Below, piece by piece: positions 58,880 through 64,000 of a stretch of DNA of 64,000 nt. The notes below the pieces were generated by a model. That model was not told where the DNA came from and did not search any database. It saw only the letters and a program-made list of their open reading frames with translations. A program made the position numbers and the translations under genes. The stretch is from Orobanche coerulescens. Taxonomy: Eukaryota > Streptophyta > Magnoliopsida > Lamiales > Orobanchaceae. Within the stretch, counting starts at the first letter, position 1, and every line of letters begins with the position of its first letter. The DNA lies in the NCBI GenBank assembly GCA_033398695.1, contig CM065804.1:34155001-34219000 (forward strand). Reading direction: 5' to 3'.

Positions 58880-60859
58880 TGTAACACCCCAAGTTATTCA
58901 GGGTATATTACAGCGCCGTGAGACCCTCCGTGGGACCCACAAGGCCATACATACACGGAACCATGAACTTCGACCGATAAGGTCTAAACATAAAGTAGTA
59001 GAAGGCAATATAAATGACACCAAGGTAATAATCAATTTGACAAAGATACAATACATCGGGAATTAAAACCCAAGGCAACACATGCCAAAACATCAAGAGC
59101 ATCTGAAGTACTACTCGAGTGTTCATAACCATTCCAAGTACAACAATACCGAATGAACAAAGTACAAGATACAAATAGAGACAATACAAAGCATCACTCT
59201 TGCCCATCATCTTCGTGCCGACCCGGTACATGCCTATCCACTCTCCTGGATCCTGAAATATATGAAAAGTGTTTCCCCCAAAAAGGGGTTAGCCATCGAA
59301 TAGCTAGTACAAGTATATCGAATATGAAACACAATACTTCTCGACAATAAAGTAAATGTAATCTTCATTTCATCAAACTCAAGACTAGTATTCTGGAATA
59401 ACTAAATCTCATAGCACATCATTTCAATACCTACGTGATTAACCATGGAACCGCACCAAAGGCAACAGAACCCTCTGAGGCCCTGTCGGACCCTCCCAGA
59501 GTGGTTAACCCAAAAATATTCGTGGAACTACACCAAAGGCAACGGAACCCTCTAAGGACCCGTCGGTCCATCCCAGAGTGAATATATACAATCACAATTC
59601 ATATACCTCACTTTTAAAGTCGAGAACGTACAATTATAAACACATAGTTGCCTTTGAGACATTAGAACCGAAGTGAAAATGGTATTCAAGCTCGGTAGAT
59701 CCAAGAACGCACTTTCGGGCCTAAACAATTTTTAAGGAAATACGATAATCAATCATCAATACTCAATTCTCAATGAAGACTCCCGAAAACCCCTATTTAC
59801 GATTCATAAATCTTCGGAGTATTCACGTAGAGGTTGGAAATCATCCAAACCATCTCCACTTCAAGTAATACACAAAAACATTCATATAATCGTAAGGGAA
59901 ATGTGGGTACGGGGTAGATACATCACAATCTCAAGGATTTCAAGCTTTAAAACGGATTAATCGGATGGATCTAATAGAAATCCCCAAAAATTCCCCAAAC
60001 TAGGGTTCTAAGGAATTTACCTTGATACGAAGAGAAGAAACAGATTAGATGATGTATAATCCTTGTTATCTAACCAGATATGATGATGGATGATGAAGAG
60101 TTGCCCAAATATCCTCAAGATTGCCCCTCTCGCGTGCTCGTCGGAAGAGTAAGAAATGAGAAGAGAAATGACGAAGAATGTGGCTGACCCATCTTATATA
60201 CTGGGCTTAATTAGCATGCACTAATTCATAAGTATAAGGCGCGTTAACGGGGTCACCGGTAGTCCAGTAGCCTCTGAACCGCGTCGATAGCATGCGCTAC
60301 CAACAGCGTTCCGTGCGCTAACTGCTACCATGCAGAAATCCAAACTCACTGCCCAGTTTATTAGCGTACAGGCGATGCTAGCGCATGCTACTCAACACCG
60401 ATAGCGTGTGTTATCTCAGGCCTAGCATGCGCTAATTGTTCGTCCAGATAACAGAAACCAAACTACTATCACTGCCAAACCCTAGTAATTAGCGTGCACT
60501 ACAGGCGAGGCTAGCGCGCGCTACCGAACATAAATAGCATGTGTTAGCTCACGCCTAGCGTGCGCTAACTGCTTGCCCAGAGAAAATAACTCAACTACTA
60601 CCTCTGCCAAACTCGGACATTAGCGTGCGCTACTGGCGAAGCTAGTGCGCACTTCCAAACAGAAATAATGTGCGTTAGCTCACGCCAAGCGAACGCTATC
60701 TGCTTCATTCAATTACACCGCTGCAAAGTCCGATCAATACGAATACGTTTCGAAAGATACGAAACTCTAAAGTCAACAACATCTCAATAAATACTTACGA
60801 GAGCGACAAAAGTGAAAGAACGTCAAAGCCAAAAATTCATGAAAAGTATGGGTATTACA
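58880..60859 (-). repeat. 5' LTR of chromovirus-like element 2 (1980 bp)
   Basis: It runs from TGTAACACCCC to GGTATTACA. A minus-strand GTATATAAG TATA box is at 60193-60201. A decayed palindrome array (60214-60700) follows upstream. Confidence 0.88.
60214..60700. repeat. Palindrome array in the LTR of chromovirus-like element 2
   Basis: Cores related to GCGTGCGC (many changed to GCATGCGC, GCGTGTGT and the like) start at 60290, 60311, 60364, 60381, 60404, 60425, 60492, 60514, 60538, 60558, 60623, 60645, 60668 and 60689. Most spacings are 20-24 bp, with one of 17. Confidence 0.82.
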
Positions 60860-62095
60860 GTGCGCAAGAGAACCTTCGTAGCGTACACGAAGAACACCGA
60901 CTTAAGGCTTAACACAAACCTTATGGCTGTTAAACTTCCGAGTTGCGGCACATCACCTCTCTAACGGCTGTTAAGGACCCTTTTATAGCGGCCGTTAAGG
61001 CCAATCGAGTTAAGGTCGACTCAACATGTATATAAAGCATAGAAAGGTGCTTCTTTGGCTAAAACTTCTTCTTTTCGGCCCGAACTCATCCTCACCTCAT
61101 ATGTAAGTGGTTTTGGTGTGTCTCGGGTGTCCTAAACATCCATCTAACATCAGGGAATCATTATACGAGGTCTTTCAATTGAATTAATCAGTTTTCTTCA
61201 GTTTTGGAGGTAATCTGGCCCTAAACTTTAACTTTGTTCTTCAAGATCTTCAATTGATTGTTGATTAAAACTTGAACTAGATTAGTTGTCTAGTGTTTTA
61301 GGCTGTTCTTATCGATTCTAATAGGGCGAAAATAAAACCTTTTGTTTAAACCATTCTATTCAACTACCGACAGCATAGTGTCTGATAAAATGCCTCAATG
61401 AAATTTGAGTAGATTTCCTAAGGTTGTTTTGATTAAAATGCTTAGACTTAATGGTGGTTGTACTGTATGATTCATTCTAGGTCTGAATCGATATTCTGGA
61501 GCTTCATTCACAAATCATTTGAACCTGTATGATTTCTTAGCCTGTTAGGCAAGTTTTATGATCACATCTCTTACACTTTACTTCAGTTATATTAAATGCA
61601 TAGATGTGTGTGCCGTATACTCAGAGTATGAATTGATAAAATGTAAGTGTTACAATGATCATACATTAAATTATTATAATCCTGCTGAGTTTGAGGTTAC
61701 GAATAGTTGAGTACGATCAAGAGACCCATGAGTGTTACAGTTGTCCCTGTGCCAATATGGCAGGGAATATAATTATGATACGCGTTGCTCTAATCGGGTA
61801 AGTATGCATTATATTTAGATTGTATTATATTGTATATAGTCAAATTAGCAGGGTGTGTGCCATGATTGTTTCGTATGAGATTGATTATTTTATGGTTATA
61901 CTGATATTGATTGGGAACCTGAGTTGGTTGAATTAAATGACTAATGTGAATTACGTGAACTACATGGCATGTGTGAACTATGTGCTTTTGTGGAGAGGTA
62001 TCCAAAGTCGATAAAGGCGGGAGAGTTGATGGGCTGTGTTATGCTGCAATATATGTGGGGCTCCTGCCGGGAAGTGCCCGTCCGGTGCCCCCATT
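60860..62095 (+). other. LTR-like sequence of unknown family, no gene seen
   Basis: A plus-strand TATATAAAG at about 61029 has words of the form TAACGGCTGTTAA and GCGGCCGTTAA (60963, 60988) upstream, as in the LTR arrays. A leader-like, T-rich sequence follows. The rest is AT-rich without coding similarity. Confidence 0.45.
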
Positions 62096-63062
62096 TGTAA
62101 TACCCAGAGATATTCAGGATAATTATAGTACCGTAAATTCTTTATATAAGGATTTACTAGGCTAAGAATTTAAACCAACAATTATAAAATACTACAAGTG
62201 GAATTATTATTATAAACTGGGTTTTCACAATGAAGACCTACACCGAATATAAATTTATCAATACATAACTAACCAAGACAACACAAAGAAAGAACAATGT
62301 ACTCGAGTACTTATTCAAACACGAACACCACGAAAAGAACTTCTCCGAGCCATCAACATCACTATATACCCTCGTCGTCATACTACCCCTATGGTTGTTT
62401 TCCTGCTCTCCTGGATCCTGAACATAAAACATATGTCCACCCCCGAAGGGATTAGCGCAACGATGCTAGTACAAGTATGATAATTATACAATAATAATAT
62501 TATTCGACAATTCATGAAGAATAACAATAACAACAACAACAAGCCTCTCCTACGAGAAGACTAACAATGCATTTCACAACATGACAATCACAACATACAC
62601 ATGATAATGCGATGATCCAGTATTCACTGCATAAATCCCAAGATGATCCCGTCAGACCAACACGAGGTGGAAAACCCGTCCAATGATCCAGCGCACGCTA
62701 GCATAAATCCCAAGATGATCCCGTCGGACCAACACAAGGTGGACAAATGACAACGACACATATGCACGACAACATGAATAATATTAATACGTAAAATATA
62801 TTTAAAGTACTTGTGTTAGAATGACGACAAGTATTAAATACTTCGACGAATGTCAATACAGCCGAAGGTCATCCCTTCGCTCAACCACTTGCAAGATTGC
62901 GACCTTATACAAAATAAATAACAAAAAGTGCAATTTGTGTACACATAACTAACACACGAGCATCTAATGTTCCTAACTACGATCAGTTTAATCCTCCTAC
63001 GTACGGACGGTTCACGATTCAACTACTCTACGAATTGGATGATTTATTGAGTATTTATTTCT
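62096..63062 (-). repeat. LTR-like fragment related to the three-LTR block
   Basis: It opens TGTAATACCCAGAGATATTCAGG-like, as in the gypsy LTRs of this window, contains CTCTCCTGGATCCTGAA (also at 56300 and 59240) and two 71-bp units (62614, 62685) related to the 64-72-bp repeats of the three-LTR block. The end is uncertain; it merges with other sequence near 63060. Confidence 0.6.
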
Positions 63063-63129
63063 GTTGGGACTCGGGCCCTAGTGATTTGATTTGGAGTATT
63101 GTTTATAGGATGTAATTCCTCACCGGTTT

Positions 63130-64000
63130 TGTTGGAATATTTATTCCACATATTCATAAATAATGTTTTGATGATTAAGTTGATAAACAAAACAAAACAA
63201 CATCGAGGCGAAGCAAAACATCGAAGCAGACGAAGACGCAAAAATCTGGACAAAATACAAAGTTAGCACACGCTAGACATATAAGTTAGCGCACACTAAC
63301 GAGCCCCGGCTGCAGATCAGACGAGTTCGAAGTAACCTGAAGTGAAGTCACCTGATGAGGATAGCGCATGCTACACGTGATGACTAACGCACGCTATCGA
63401 AGACTTGTTACCGTTGTGAAGAGATTCAAACACAGAATGGCGTATGCACTGAAGTAAGCTTAACGCACGCAAGAGATGATATTTAGCACACGCTAAATAT
63501 CTTTTTGAATCAAGTCAATCAATCCGTTGGGGAGAATCTGCTACAAGTCAAAAAGCATTAACGGATATATGACGCATACAATGATGCAAGATTAGCTCAC
63601 GCTACAGAAGGAGTATTAGCGCACGCTAACAGTCAGAGACAGAAGCCACTGGATTGAAACCAGAAGATGTTAATGTACGTAACATGCAGATCATAACGTA
63701 CGCTAAGGCAAAAACATGCGATAGCGAACGCTAAGTAAGTCAGCCTAGGGCACGCTAATAACAACTGGCAGTAACGGCTAGTTTGTGGAAAAAGGCTATA
63801 AATACCAAATGAGTTGGTATCATTCTACACAACAACATTGAGCAAATTACATACACTTGAGATATCATTGTAAACATTATAGTTGTTGTTCTTGAGCTTA
63901 AATTAGAGTGATCGAGTGTTATACACAAAATCATACACGAGTGAGAAAAAAAAGATACGATTAGATTCGGTGTTATTAGCATCAAGGATCCGGCATTGTT
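63130..64000 (+). repeat. LTR-like start running off the window, with palindrome array and TATA box
   Basis: TGTTGGAATATTTATTCC could be an LTR start. Cores such as GCACACGC, GCGCATGC, ACGCACGC and ATGTACGT start at 63266, 63289; 63364, 63387; 63440, 63463, 63486; 63595, 63619; 63673, 63696, 63724, 63748 (mostly 23-24 bp apart). TATAAATACC follows at about 63799 in plus orientation. The far end is outside the window, so the family is not known. Confidence 0.55.

Larger units (their letters stand above)
55940..60859 (-). mobile_element. Chromovirus-like Ty3/gypsy element 2, internally deleted
   Basis: Minus-strand order: 5' LTR (58880-60859), exact initiator-Met primer site (58863-58874), gag, protease and about 70 codons of reverse transcriptase, then directly the end-part of the 3' LTR (55940-56730). 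The rest of pol and the inner part of the 3' LTR are gone. Flanks are GTGCA (55935-55939) and GTGCG (60860-60864), a duplication with one change that fits CpG decay. Confidence 0.88.

Overview
The window is plant nuclear DNA, almost certainly from a flowering plant, and almost all of it is LTR retrotransposon. I infer a plant from Athila-type Gag, chromovirus-type and Sirevirus-like copia elements, primer sites matching plant tRNAs, and a hAT-type MITE with an 8-bp target duplication. The species cannot be named from the sequence. I see no ordinary host gene, rRNA or tRNA gene.

The layout is a nest. The oldest layer is a plus-strand Ty1/copia element, here called copia A. It runs from 9306 to its 3' LTR at 51702-52926 and is cut into pieces by later arrivals: a hAT-type MITE (9942-10646, TSD ATACAGCT), a 15.8-kb non-autonomous gypsy block with three LTRs (12970-28740, TSD TGCTC), a complete second copia, copia B, on the minus strand (31981-40750, TSD TAAAT), and a minus-strand Athila-like element, Athila 2 (42142-51278, TSD GCTAT/GTTAT). 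Removing these inserts rejoins the copia A reading frames. To the left, copia A is cut by a chromovirus-like element (gag remnant and 2.8-kb 3' LTR, 5043-9305). That element is itself cut by another Athila-like element, Athila 1, which fills 1-5042 and runs off the window.

To the right, an Angela-like solo LTR (52932-54605) abuts copia A. A mixed stretch follows, then a second chromovirus-like element (55940-60859, minus) that has lost most of pol. The last part (60860-64000) holds LTR-like pieces, one running off the window.

All gag and pol genes are broken by stops, frameshifts or lost catalytic residues. The only long clean reading frame is a 400-codon env-position ORF of copia B (33363-34565). 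Copia A and Athila 2 carry comparable but broken ORFs in the same position. In those two the ORF has what looks like its own TATA box and a 5' UTR intron.

The most striking signal is not a gene. Upstream of TATA-like boxes in unrelated families lie arrays of short, CpG-rich palindromes. In most families the word fits TTA-RCGNNCGY-TAA (TTACGTACGTAA, TTAGCGTGCGCTAA, TAGCGGCCGTAA); in Athila it is GCCGCGGC. Spacing is strikingly regular: 23 bp is commonest, many quartets run 23-18-23, and Athila uses 21-bp pairs. The same geometry recurs in copia, chromovirus-like and non-autonomous elements.
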